From Maniola hyperantus (lineage: Eukaryota > Arthropoda > Insecta > Lepidoptera > Nymphalidae), in contig NC_048546.1 in assembly GCF_902806685.2 (NCBI RefSeq), positions 13,067,891 to 13,131,890 of the forward strand: a stretch of DNA of 64,000 nucleotides, given 5' to 3'. Under the pieces are notes generated by a model. That model worked only from the letters and a program-made list of their open reading frames with translations. It was not told where the DNA came from and did no database searches. The translations under genes were made by a program, and so were the position numbers. Below, one piece after another: positions 29,669 to 41,295 of the stretch (its first letter is position 1; every line of letters begins with the position of its first letter).

Positions 29669-32600
29669 GTGGGTTTGTCTTCAGGAGTTCTATAGGCATC
29701 TTCTAGGCAAGCACGCTCCATCTTAGACTGCATCAGCACTTGCCAGCAGGTCTGATTGCAGCCAAGTATTAGTCTATAAAAAAAGAAAAAAAACCGGCCA
29801 AGTGCGAGTCAGGCTCGCGCAACGATTGTTCCGTAATACAGTCGTACTTTTTCGACATTTTGCATGATAATTCAAAAACTATGATGCATAAAAATAAATA
29901 AAAATCGGTTTTAGAATGTACAGGTGAAGACCTTTCATATGATACCCCACTTAATATAGTTATCTTACTCCGAAAATTGAAAATACTAACTATTAGTTCA
30001 TGACCACAAGTGATGTAACCACAAATTCACGGTTTTCAGATTTTTCCTCGAATGGCAGCTATAAGACCTACCTGCCTGCCAAATTTCATGATTCTAGGTC
30101 AACGGGAAGTGCCCTGTAGGTTTCTTGACAGACCGACCGACAGACAGACAATAAAGTGATTCTAAAAGGGTTCCGTTTTTCCTTTTGAGGTACGGAACCC
30201 TAAAAAAGAGTTCGAAAGAGTCGAAGGTATTCTATCCCTTTCATAATGCTCCCTACAGAAAAGGATAGCAACCTGTAAAAGTTTAGAAGATTGTGAACTG
30301 CAAAATTAGTCCGAAGTTGCTCCTGCCACACGGCACACTTGCTTATTTCAGAAGGTAAGTACAGTACCTAGGTATAAGTTATTACTTATACTATTGATTT
30401 GAACAGGTAGTTTTAAATAATGCTGCAAATTCCAAAAATATTAGGTAGGTACTTTTCAATTTTAATAGAAATCGAAATGTCTTAAAACTTAAATCCGAAA
30501 AATCTGAAATATGTATTTTATACCTACGTGCGACTTAATTAGACTTGATAGAGGTTTAGGTACGTAAACTTTACAGGAAAAGTAAGTCCATAAACGTTTC
30601 TCACAGTATTATCAGCTTATCTATAATTGGGGAAAACTGAAAACCAATTTTTATTTTTTTTAAAGAATATTAGCCATGTTAAATGACTAATATTCCCCTT
30701 TCCTCTCAAATAAACGTGAAGCTTGTGCTAGGAGTAGGTACGACAATAGTGCAACGGGCGGGGTTTGAACCGTCGACGTTTCGGTTTTCAGTCCACTCCT
30801 TTACCGGTTGAGCTATTGAGGCTCTAATTCCTACAATAGTTTCTGAGATTCACGCGTATAGCCAAACTTACGTTGCTGGGAGGGGCTTTTTATATAACAT
30901 ACCTAACCATTACTAGATCGTCCAAGCCCAGTAATGATAATATAACTATCATCAATGTACAAATACTAGCAATAATAGTAGGTAAGTACCTATAGTCCCC
31001 TTCTTGCAGCTTTGGTTCCGGGAAGCTTTGTTCCAAACGTAGATAGAGTAATAAAGGTAGATGCAGGAACGTTTGCTTTCTCATTCGCACTAAAAAGAGA
31101 GCACAGATAAAGTTACTAATGTGATAAACAGAGACGCAGCTAACCTATTTTTTGTCCTTTATCGTGTAACTGGTTTTTTTCAAGAATACATACAGGAAGT
31201 TGCAAAACAAACTTTGAGAATTCGTGGCGTAATTGTATTTCTCATGAGTTATTTAATTGTTTTCACATAAAAAATCGGTTGATCGGTTAATACAAATATT
31301 GACTACTAAACAATGGTAATAATTGTCGTGTTATTCATCGTTACGTCGTGCTATATATCGCGGCTACTCAGTAGACATGTGTCCGCTATAGCTTAACTTA
31401 ACTGAAAACCGCTGCCGTGCCTATAGCGTACGGTAGCGTTATTGTCGTAGCTAGCAACGGTTTTCAGTTATCATCTATGACGAACCACCTGACAACGCAA
31501 CACTGCCAACTGGCAACTGACAATGCATTGTTTGGTTTTTTGGTAACTAGAAACGCAATAATTATGCCTTCTCTTTCTTTCTTTCACTGAAAGCTGAGAA
31601 GGAGCGGTTATTGGCTACCGGCTTAGTAACTAAGAACTTGGTAAACCAAAGCCGACCTTATCTCTATTACGCTAAGGCTTAACTGTACAAGTACTTGTCC
31701 ATTACACTTTGATCTATCATTCTAAATACAGTTAGCCTTAGAGTAATAGAGATAAGGTCCTCTTTGGTTTATCAATCTTCATGAAATGTTTTTGGTTAAC
31801 TGGATTGTGGCAAACTATTCGTCCAGGCGTCCACTATAGTTTGACCTATGTCAATGATCAAATTAAACTTTACTGCTATGAACTTAAGGTTGTGATTACT
31901 TCACGATATTCATGAAAGTAAAATTGGTTTTATTTTAGTGAATATGCGCGCGCTAGCTATACAGACGGTATTGATACGGCAGCTAGCTTAGTTACTACTA
32001 CGGAAACCGCTGCGCGTTGCGCATATTAAATTAGTTGAAACACAACTCTGATACCGATATTCGGCAACGGTTAACAATATCGGTATTGAAACTAAGTAAC
32101 TGTTGATTAACCGTTGCCGTAAATAGCCAATAACGCCCATCTTTACTACTCAGTACTTACATCTACCTATTATTCTATCTACGGTTCCAAATATAGAATC
32201 TTTTTTACACTTCACGATTTCATAGATAATACGACTTCGATACGATACCTTGAATTTTCTGTAATAGAGAATTGGGCTCCTTATTGGATATTTTCGGTAA
32301 TATTAGCATCTCAAACCATCGGTAATTTCATTTGATCGTTCAAATAGGCTTTGTAAAAGCTTACTCTATTCGTAACGAAGTAGGTAGGTACATCACCACA
32401 GAATATAGAACTAACGATATCACATACGTACTTAGCAAGTATAGGTAGGTACCTACGTTATTTTTTCAATTGTTTGAATTTTTTTACCTAGGTATTTCCG
32501 TTCACTAGTAGTAGCAATGAATAATAATGTTATAATAGTACTGTTAGTAGGTACTTAGCTAACATAAAATACCTACACATAGCTAGGTATTTTTGTTAGG

Positions 32601-35600
32601 TACCTATCAGTAAAAAAAAATATTTTGGGATAAAAAATATGCGCCCTGAATTTTCAGAAAATGCACAACTCTGTGCGGTTTGGTACCATAAAAGTCATAG
32701 ATATATAATAGATAGCTATAAGTCCCGCAAATTGCTAATGCGTGCGCCGCCATTTTAGTGACGTCAGCACTACACTGAAGTTTCGAGCTGATGGTATATT
32801 TTTATTTCGGTTGACGTCAAAATGTCGTCATTTTGATGTTAATAAGACATGGTTCCATCGCAATAGCAATTTGCGGGGCCTATATATCATAAAAATTCGA
32901 TTTTTTTTATACGACAACCAACGACCATCTACCGTTCGAAGTTCCACCAACCACACCCCTAAACTCTTCTAGGAAAAGGCGCCAAATTGGAAACAGGGAA
33001 CCACAGATAAGAATCTACTGGGTACATTTTATTGTAAACTAATGAATTTGTTCTGAGAATACCGCGGGCTTTTAGATTTTACCCAGAAGTAGGTACCTTT
33101 TGTACACATTGCGTTAATGAAAACGTTTCGTTAGAAATGGGGAGATAATAAGTAAGTGTGATAATATTATTATTATAGCTTTAAGTTAACACGGATTCGT
33201 TAAATATACTTAACTTGCAAAATGTGAGTAGGTATTCTCTAGTTTTCCTTAGTTTATACTAAAACTTAAAAGGTAAACTAGTACGTGAGTAGCTTCTCGC
33301 TGAATGCGGAGATGCACTCTACGCGACCCATGCGACTTTGGAAAATGAAAGTAAACCATGATATGAGTTAAAAATGAAATTTCAGGGTTCAGAGTCGCTT
33401 ACCCGTTTAGCGAAAAGATTTTTGCGATTTGTTTATCTTTTAAGCAAAGTAAGGAAATACGTACCTATTAAATACTTATTGCGTTTAGAATATTAAATAA
33501 ATTAATGAAATCAGTTATTATTTTTATCCATATTCTATTCTAAATTTAAAATAATCAAAAGTAATACGAAGTCGAATAATATTACAAACTGTAAAATGAA
33601 GCGTAAAATTCACAATAAAACACTCATTTATGTGGAGACTGGAGTTCCGAACCGTATTGATGTTAATATACGAACGTTATTTACGAATTTGATACCTCAA
33701 AGCGGGTTTACTATTCCTAATGAACGCTCGCGAAATTGTTTGCGTATCGTGTACCAAATACCACATTATATAAGGTATTTCGTACGAATAAATGTGGAGC
33801 CTTGCGGTTAAAACGCGATGATTAACAGAGTGTAGGGTTACCTTTATAAAGTTACATGGAGCACAGATAGCATATAAAGTTACAAGAGTGTTTTTGAAAT
33901 TCGAAATGCGAAGGCGTTGGTACCATAGATGTATTGTTATCTTATTTGTATCTTATTTGGGAATATAGGTAAAGGGCAAAACTCAAAATAATCGATCGAG
34001 ATCTATCAGAAGTAGGTACCTACCTAAGTAGCTAACACAGCTGATTGACAAAATAGTCGGCCGTGGCCAGCCCGATTCTTAGATGACACATTAAAAAAAA
34101 CATAGAAATTCATAGCATAAATTTATCCTATCTATTTAAATTATATATCTCCGTATGCATTAACAGTTGCACCAAATATAATATAGTTTTAGTAATGTAT
34201 GAATATATATAGTATAGTATAAATATAATATAATGTATAATGTAGTATGAATGAGGTCGATGAACTTTGTCAGCCCTAGCACAGACTACGGTCTATTTGG
34301 GCTGCAAACTGCCAACACCAGTCTCGGCTTTTTATCTAGTGCTTTGGTCTAAAAGTGTGGTGTAAATTGTTCACTTTTCGTTTTGTCTAAATAAAAATAA
34401 ATAAAATAAATAAAAATAAATAAAATGTAGTAGGTACCTCCTGCATAGTAGACAGTAGTAGCACAGTTAACAGTTTGGTAGCCCCGAGTGTAGAGCGGAG
34501 TGAGTCCGGACTCACTTGCCGGGCGGCGCGTCCCTTCGAGTCCTTCGACGGCACTTTATCTATGAGAGACAGAGATACGAGAGTTTACGCGGTAGAAAGA
34601 GAAGTGCTTATTAAATTTTAGGCGCTCCGATTGCTATCTCGACCTCTGTCGCGTACTATACATATTGATTTTAAGCCGTATCTTAGTGTATCTTAAGCAT
34701 AATAGCACTTGTAAAAGTTTACTTGAATAAAAATAATGTTCTATTCTATTCTGTAATAGGATAGGCTGTAGGCGTCCATTCATTAGATACTAGGGCTCGT
34801 TTAGCTCAAATAAAACAATGATATCTCGTTATCCACTTATTAATGTCTCGCGAACTGTTATAACGAGCGAGTAACGATCGCGGATCAAATTCGATGGACA
34901 TTCGATACTGGGCGAGTCGTTATTTCATTTCTAATATACTAATTTAATGACGATTTTTATCTGATTATCTTGTTTCGTATCAATTATTTTTATCTTGAGT
35001 TGTAGAACCGGCAGGACCATCTTAATAAGGGCAATGGCATCAGTAGGTAACTTTACCTCTACAGTGCGACAAGGCTCTCTTGGCACTTAAATGATATTGA
35101 CAGGGGGGCGATGTTAGAGAACATAGGCTTAGAATATTCAAACAAGAGCAAAGGGGACACTTGACGGCAACGTTAGTTCCGATTTTCGCCACGCGCCAAG
35201 ATAGCGTTGTCGCACTATACTATCTATATTGGGCATATTATATAAAGTTTGGAAGAATATTTAAATATTTTAGCGTTTAAACTATCGTGAGCGATATACC
35301 TACCTATTTATTATCACTCACGATATAATGTACTAGCTGATCCCCGCGGCTTCGCCCGCGTAGATTTAGGTTTTTAAAGATCCCGTATAGCCTATGTCAC
35401 TCAGGAATAATGTAGCTTTCTACTGGTGAAAGAATTTTTAAAATCGGTTCAGTAGTTCTAAAGATTACCCCCTACAAACAAACTTAACGACATTACCTCT
35501 TTATATAATATAGCTGATCCCCGCGGCTTCGCCCGCGTAGATTTAGGTTTTTAAAGATCCCGTATAGCCTATGTCACTCAGGAATAATGTAGCTTTCTAC

Positions 35601-38600
35601 TGGTGAAAGAATTTTTAAAATCGGTTCAGTAGTTCTAAAGATTACCCCCTACAAACAAACTTAACGACATTACCTCTTTATATAATATAGCTGATCCCCG
35701 CGGCTTCGCCCGCGTAGATTTAGGTTTTTAAAGATCCCGTATAGCCTATGTCACTCAGGAATAATGTAGCTTTCTACTGGTGAAAGAATTTTTAAAATCG
35801 GTTCAGTAGTTCTAAAGATTACCCCCTACAAACAAACTTAACGACATTACCTCTTTATATAATATAGCTGATCCCCGCGGCTTCGCCCGCGTAGATTTAG
35901 GTTTTTAAAGATCCCGTATAGCCTATGTCACTCAGGAATAATGTAGCTTTCTACTGGTGAAAGAATTTTTAAAATCGGTTCAGTAGTTCTAAAGATTACC
36001 CCCTACAAACAAACTTAACGACATTACCTCTTTATATAATATAGCTGATCCCCGCGGCTTCGCCCGCGTAGATTTAGGTTTTTAAAGATCCCGTATAGCC
36101 TATGTCACTCAGGAATAATGTAGCTTTCTACTGGTGAAAGAATTTTTAAAATCGGTTCAGTAGTTCTAAAGATTACCCCCTACAAACAAACTTAACGACA
36201 TTACCTCTTTATATAATATAGCTGATCCCCGCGGCTTCGCCCGCGTAGATTTAGGTTTTTAAAGATCCCGTATAGCCTATGTCACTCAGGAATAATGTAG
36301 CTTTCTACTGGTGAAAGAATTTTTAAAATCGGTTCAGTAGTTCTAAAGATTACCCCCTACAAACAAACTTAACGACATTACCTCTTTATATAATATAGCT
36401 GATCCCCGCGGCTTCGCCCGCGTAGATTTAGGTTTTTAAAGATCCCGTATAGCCTATGTCACTCAGGAATAATGTAGCTTTCTACTGGTGAAAGAATTTT
36501 TAAAATCGGTTCAGTAGTTCTAAAGATTACCCCCTACAAACAAACTTAACGACATTACCTCTTTATATAATATAGCTGATCCCCGCGGCTTCGCCCGCGT
36601 AGATTTAGGTTTTTAAAGATCCCGTATAGCCTATGTCACTCAGGAATAATGTAGCTTTCTACTGGTGAAAGAATTTTTAAAATCGGTTCAGTAGTTCTAA
36701 AGATTACCCCCTACAAACAAACTTAACGACATTACCTCTTTATATAATACAACGGGCCGTGCAGCAGAAATCGTAATATTTTAATTTCGCCATAACTTCA
36801 AAACCAAACGTCCAATTTTAATCATTCAAAGACCGAATATTATCTCCATAAACTGTTCTTAGTGATGAAATCATTTATTTTGATAAGGATTAATAGCATG
36901 AGTAAAATAAACGCGTTTAAATGTAGTCCAAAAAAAATTCAAGATTTTTAAATAAAAAAATGGTTGCTGTGCCTCACTCGACATAGATGGGTATAGTGTG
37001 TCGCGGACTTTTTTGTAGATATTTATAAGATCTACAATTAATTAGAACATTTTATGGTTCTATCTTTTATAGTTTAGGCAGCGTACGCAAAATAAGTAAC
37101 TTTTCTGGTTGATTTTTTACACCTTGTGTCCGAAAAACCCAAATATCTAACGGAACCCTATTTTTTTCCAAAATAAAATATAGCCTATGTTACTCGTGGA
37201 TAATGTAGCTTTCGAATGGTGAAAGAATTTTTAAAATCGGTCCAGTAGTTTTTGAGCCTATTCAGTACAAACAAACAAACAAACAAACAAACAAAGTTTT
37301 CCTCTTTATAATATTAGTGTAGACAACCGGCCGTGCAGCAGAAATCGTAATATTTTAATTTCGCCATAACTTCAAAACCAAACGTCCAATTTTAATCATT
37401 CAAAGACCAAATATTATTATCTCCATAAACTGTTCTTAGTGATGAAATCATTTATTTTGATAAGGATTAATAGCATGAGTAAAATAAACGCGTTTAAATG
37501 TAGTCCAAAAAAAATTCAAGATTTTTAAATAAAAAAATGGTTGCTGTGCCTCACTCGACATAGATGGGTATAGTGTGTCGCGGACTTTTTTGTAGTTATT
37601 TATAAGATCTACAATTAATTAGAACATTTTATGGTTCTATCTTTTATAGTTTAGGCAGCGTACGCAAAATAAGTAACTTTTCTGGTTGATTTTTTACACC
37701 TTGTGTCCGAAAAACCCAAATATCTTACGGAACCCTATTTTTTTCCAAAATAAAATATAGCCTATGTTACTCGTGGATAATGTAGCTTTCGAATGGTGAA
37801 AGAATTTTTAAAATCGGTCCAGTAGTTTTTGAGCCTATTCAGTACAAACAAACAAACAAACAAACAAACAAACAAAGTTTTCCTCTTTATAATATTAGTG
37901 TAGATATCGGCTTGACTTATCTACGTGTTTGTCGGAGTATGCCCGACTAGTTTCAAATCCGTCCGGGGTGCTTATTTATCCTCACGATGCGGCGCGCGTA
38001 CTGGAGACCACAGAGTACATTGAATATACGCTGGAAACGAGCCGCGCGAGCTGCGACACGCAAGACACGCTGTGATAGGGGCTGATAGGGAGGTTGGGGG
38101 AGGTGCTCCTCCAGATCATCTCCAGACGGTTCCTGCAGAGCTTCGTCGCTGGCAATGTAGTCAAGTCAATGTAGTCCAGGCATGTGGAACTAATGGTGTC
38201 CTGTTCCAGGATGATGGAGTTGTCTTAGCGTTAAAAAAAAATCTAAGATGCTTTAGCTGGACGGGTTCTAAACAAACGCGTAACTCTGGGTTCGCAAATG
38301 AGGGGTAGCGTGAGGAATCTTTTTTTTATTGTGAGATAAGCTTGCGCTTGACGACAATCATGCTAAAACAATAAATAATATAATAAAGGGATTTAGGTTT
38401 AGGATAAACGTGGTAGAAAACACGGATGCCGGAAGCGACTTCCACGACTTAGCGGTTCGTATTAAGCAAAAATGTTTCGTGTGAGTAGATTGGTTGTCGA
38501 GTTTTGTGGTAGAATGGTGAAGAGCACACTCTCCAAAATATATCCGATAAAAGACCGAAAAGCAGGCGAAGTCTAACGTGTTTTTTTTTTGCTTTTTCCA

Positions 38601-40458
38601 GAAGAATGTTCGTGGTGCAACAAGAGTGTGGGCAGCGAGAGTGGGGCGCTGCAGCAGGCGGGCGCGGTGTTCTGCTCAGAGCTCTGCTTCAGCCAATCAC
38701 GGCGCGCGAACTTCAAGCGCGCCAAGACCTGCGACTGGTGCAGGCACGTGCGGCATACCGTCGCCTATGTGGATTTCCAGGTAAGGATCGAACATATCTT
38801 ACAAGCCCTCCTAAGGTTGTACCTATCGAAGCTGTACCTTCTAACAAAATGATTTTGGAAACTTGCGTTGGAAAAAGAAGAAGTTAGGAACTCGGATTTC
38901 CCGGGATAAAAGTATCTTCCTAATTATTTTAAACCTGTCTGCAAAATATTTCTGTGCCTCGCCAAGACCGTAACAGCGGTTGAGAAATGAAAAGATTTTA
39001 CCTAGTTACATAATTTGGAGGAAGATTTCGGTATTTAGACACTTAAATGATAAATCAATAACGCTCTTTACTAATAGGAGAACCTAATATCCTAGCCAGG
39101 TAGCTTTATTAAAAACGGCCTAACCATTATTACAAATTCTAATAAATTTATTTTGATTCCAGGACGGAGCCACCCAACTACAGTTCTGCTCAGACAAATG
39201 CCTCAACCAGTACAAGATGCACATCTTCTGTCGCGAGACACAGGCGCATCTCGACCTCAACCCTCACCTGGTGAACGCCTCATCCTCCTCCAGCCTCATC
39301 ACCCCAGACCTCTGGCTCAAAAACTGCAAGAGCAGATCATCATCACCGAAATCCGAACGCTCCGGATCGCCGAACCCCGAAAAAACCCAAAATCCAGAAA
39401 AATCAGACCCACCGCCTAACCAAAGAAAATCGCCATTACCCTTAATAACAATAGCACCACCAGCCAAACTAATGAACCCAAAACCATTAGACGAGAGACC
39501 GGTACAAAAATCCCCTGAAGCAAAAAAGGACTCTAGGAACACTAAAATGAATTTACGAAAACGTAGAACGTCCAAATGTTCAGCTACAGTCACATCTCAG
39601 AGTTTAAGGCAGAATTCGACTCCAAAGGCACAGGATATGAGAATGTGCAGTCCGTCTATCGATGGATCCTCCCCAGCTTCAACAGTTACTGTAGGGAACA
39701 GTGCTATACATTCTCCACCTCACTCAAACCCTATAAATCATATACCTCCATTTCCAAATCCAATGTTCGGAATGCCGCCCCCAAATTTTATGGACAACCC
39801 CAATGGCCATATAAATGAGCACAGGCATCCAATGTTTGCACCAAGACTTGGTTTCATGCCTCCACCTCCTGGTATGATGCACCAAGAAAGGCCAAGAATG
39901 TTTCCCCCTATAAACTTCCCTCCCCAAATAAGCGCAATAGGCCAACCTCCACCCGTCACAGTCCTTGTTCCTTACCCAGTAATTTTACCAATACCTCTGC
40001 CCATACCCATCCCGATACCATTAACTTCATTCTTACAAGCGCATTGTGCTAATAAAGTGAAAACAGAAGTCAATAATGACGATACAGAAGGACCACTTGA
40101 CTTTACTATGAATGGCGATAAAAGAAAAAGTGAGCAAGCGAACGAATCAAATGACATTATAGTACCAAATGATACTGAAGCACCTGATAAAAGTAATAAT
40201 TATGATCAAAATAATGTTAATGAAAGAATAGAAGCCGATAAATCGCCTAGTGAAGCAACACCTGAAGTGGGCAACCCAGAACAGACTTTACCTAAATTCA
40301 AAATAACAAGGCTAGGAAATAAAATGGCCAAAATCGTAGCAAAATCCCGGGAACCTGCGGAGTCGTCGAGACCTTTGAGGAAACGACGAAGACTCGTCGA
40401 GGTGTCGACTGACGATGACCCGCTCATGTCTAAAACAAGGAAGATTGTACAGGTTTAA
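29542..40458 (+). CDS. Sobp: Sobp, sine oculis-binding protein homologue (three exons seen, 5' end not found)
   Basis: Sobp proteins are nuclear, carry FCS-type zinc fingers and bind SIX-family transcription factors such as sine oculis. Exons are 29,542-29,668, 38,602-38,780 and 39,163-40,458, all with AG/GT borders and consistent phase (1, then 0), giving at least 533 residues. Residues 1-14 have the family signature EFAETAMNELLGWYGY. Residues 43-135 carry two Cys-rich fingers (CSWC...FCSELC; CDWC...FCSDKC) and NQYKMHIFCRETQAHLDLN. A proline-rich stretch (about 285-350), then VLVPYPVILPIPLPIPIPIP (about 368-387), a SUMO-interaction-like PLDFT (about 413) and a C-terminal basic PLRKRRRL follow the vertebrate layout. 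The linker before the first finger is much shorter than in vertebrates. The first coding exon is missing: the first exon seen opens in phase 0 after TTTCAG. Confidence 0.92.
29782..30206 (-). mobile_element. GGTTCCGT repeat, full-length copy in the Sobp intron
   Basis: CCGGCCAAGTGCGAGTCAGG to GAGGTACGGAACCCTAAAAA; about 425 bp. It sits about 115 bp downstream of the Sobp donor site. Confidence 0.8.
30655..30835 (-). mobile_element. tRNA-derived SINE with A and B boxes
   Basis: On the minus strand, GCCTCAATAGCTCAACCGGT (A box), then GACGGTTCAAACCCCGCCCG (B box), then the tail region GACTAATATTC..poly(A). The cloverleaf lacks a proper acceptor stem, so this is a SINE and not a tRNA gene. Confidence 0.75.
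30836..31398. other. Sobp intron sequence without recognised elements
   Basis: No ORF with a motif and no named repeat. Confidence 0.35.
31399..31470. repeat. 72-bp fold-back with 13-bp perfect inverted ends
   Basis: TAACTGAAAACCG at one end and CGGTTTTCAGTTA at the other, with GCTGCCGTGCC/GTAGCGTTATTG between. A very small MITE-like palindrome. Confidence 0.8.
31642..31771. mobile_element. Fold-back MITE, ~130 bp with ~42-bp arms
   Basis: TAAACCAAAGCCGACCTTAT is mirrored by ATAAGGTCCTCTTTGGTTTA, and TCTCTATTAC and AAGGCTTAACTGTA are mirrored in turn. Loop is about 45 bp. Confidence 0.82.
31772..34229. other. Sobp intron, mostly unassigned AT-rich sequence
   Basis: One further inverted pair, CGGCAACGGTTAAC (about 32,063) and ATTAACCGTTGCCG (about 32,106), is a diverged fold-back. 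Short TAGGTACCTAC words recur at 32,390-32,600. No exon or ORF with a motif was found. Confidence 0.4.
34230..34432 (+). mobile_element. Retroposon 3' end with (AAATAAA)n tail
   Basis: Unique-looking 3' sequence (CTAGCACAGACTACGGTCTA) runs into AATAAAAATAAATAAAATAA. Only the tail is identifiable. The 5' limit is uncertain. Confidence 0.45.
34498..34515. repeat. Perfect 18-bp palindrome
   Basis: AGTGAGTCCGGACTCACT, inside a CG-containing stretch (34,480-34,560). Role unknown. Confidence 0.8.
34685..34760 (+). mobile_element. LINE tail fragment
   Basis: ACTTGTAAAAGTTTACTTGA followed by ATAAAAATAATG resembles the tail at 3390-3443. Confidence 0.4.
35056..35216. mobile_element. Small MITE, second copy of the 23.4-kb family
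   Basis: Opens ACAGTGCGACAAGGCTCTC and closes GATAGCGTTGTCGCACTAT. The interior has the reverse complement of the 23,436 copy (GGGGACACTTGACGGCAAC). Confidence 0.8.
35335..37904 (-). mobile_element. Composite Helitron array: two long units plus eight short units
   Basis: On the plus strand, eight head-to-tail 177-bp units start at 35,335, 35,512, 35,689, 35,866, 36,043, 36,220, 36,397 and 36,574 and look identical. They are followed by two long units of about 574-580 bp (36,749 and 37,323). It ends ATATTAGTGTAGA next to T. On the minus strand this is TC-start, long, long, eight short, CTAG, the same order as the 14.8-kb array with more units. It lies in the Sobp intron. Confidence 0.9.
37980..38240. 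other. GC-rich island of unknown origin in the Sobp intron
   Basis: CG-rich compared with its flanks. Minus-strand frames stay open for 60-70 codons, and GACTACATTGACTTGACTAC contains a short direct duplication. No motif is recognised and no splice sites with consistent phase were identified, so it is not called as an exon. Confidence 0.4.
38602..38780 (+). CDS. Sobp: Sobp exon with first zinc finger and half of the second
   Basis: 179 bp between CTTTTTCCAG and GTAAGG. It encodes EECSWCNKSV...VFCSELCFSQ and CDWCRHVRHTVAYVDFQ. It ends in phase 0. Confidence 0.92.
39163..40458 (+). CDS. Sobp: Sobp terminal exon
   Basis: 1296 bp from TTGATTCCAG to the TAA stop. It completes the second finger (LQFCSDKCLNQYKM) and encodes the proline-rich tail. 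Confidence 0.93.
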   Translation, partial: DGATQLQFCSDKCLNQYKMHIFCRETQAHLDLNPHLVNASSSSSLITPDLWLKNCKSRSSSPKSERSGSPNPEKTQNPEKSDPPPNQRKSPLPLITIAPPAKLMNPKPLDERPVQKSPEAKKDSRNTKMNLRKRRTSKCSATVTSQSLRQNSTPKAQDMRMCSPSIDGSSPASTVTVGNSAIHSPPHSNPINHIPPFPNPMFGMPPPNFMDNPNGHINEHRHPMFAPRLGFMPPPPGMMHQERPRMFPPINFPPQISAIGQPPPVTVLVPYPVILPIPLPIPIPIPLTSFLQAHCANKVKTEVNNDDTEGPLDFTMNGDKRKSEQANESNDIIVPNDTEAPDKSNNYDQNNVNERIEADKSPSEATPEVGNPEQTLPKFKITRLGNKMAKIVAKSREPAESSRPLRKRRRLVEVSTDDDPLMSKTRKIVQV

Positions 40459-41040
40459 AAGAAATATGGAGTAAAATTACAAAACCGTGGCAAAGTTCAA
40501 TTAAGGTTTTAACCTCTATTATAAATATACCTTACCACAAGATAATAACGGCCTCCAAAAAGCTGTTTGGCAGTACTTTACAGTTTTGACAGCGGTGAAT
40601 TAAAAACCCCTTTACCAGCAAATGGTTGAAATAGTAAATTACAATACTGTGACTTAAATAGGTAGTTTATATGCATGGTGGAGCGTAACGTGTAACCATG
40701 TGCTGTGCATTAATAGATTTGACTTGCTCGTGAGCGTGACTTAAACCCGACGCTCGGGCGCTAACTCACGCCATGCAATATCTACTAGACTAGATACTTA
40801 AGTCACTATAATAATGTATAATATTTATCCATACATATCACATAGCATGATAATTATTCGAACAGAGTTCATTAAATAAATAACTATTCTTTCAAATTGC
40901 TAGTCCTAGATGTAAGATATTACGACTTCTTTCTAATAATGTGTCAGTAACTTATTAGGGAAAACGCTGTAAATGTGATATTAGTAACAATATTATTATA
41001 TTCAATGTCGAAATAATAAATTTTAAAGTAAATTTCTCTA
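40459..41040 (+). other. Sobp: Sobp 3' untranslated region
   Basis: Begins after the Sobp stop. AATAAA occurs at about 40,875, and AATAATAAATT at about 41,012 is a later candidate poly(A) signal. Extent is inferred. Confidence 0.5.
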
Positions 41041-41069
41041 GTTTTATTGTCTTTAGTCTCTTTTTCGAT

Positions 41070-41295
41070 GAAAGGTAGCCCTTGACTGCGGTCCTGCGAT
41101 CTCACCTGATGGTAGTGTGACGCTACAGTCCAAGATGGAAGCAGGCAACTCTCAAGGAATACGGTATTTTAATTAGGTACACCTAGCATTCTTGTCGGTT
41201 TGTATGCGGCGTCTTATTGGAACGCATATAATATTATTGGAAGGGTGACACTTACCAACAGATGAGTCATGAGGTCCAGTCAAGGGCTAATCAAA
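41070..41295 (+). repeat. Diverged copy of the CCCTTGACTGC repeat
   Basis: GTAGCCCTTGACTGCGGTCC, CAAGATGGAAGCAGGC and an inverted GTCAAGGGCTAA at the far end. The opening and closing TAGCCCTTGAC/GTCAAGGGCTA suggest a fold-back structure. Confidence 0.55.

Noticed and set aside
30755..30835. tRNA gene on the minus strand
   Set aside because: tRNA-like A and B boxes belong to a SINE; the same downstream body occurs at 21.2 kb without the tRNA part.
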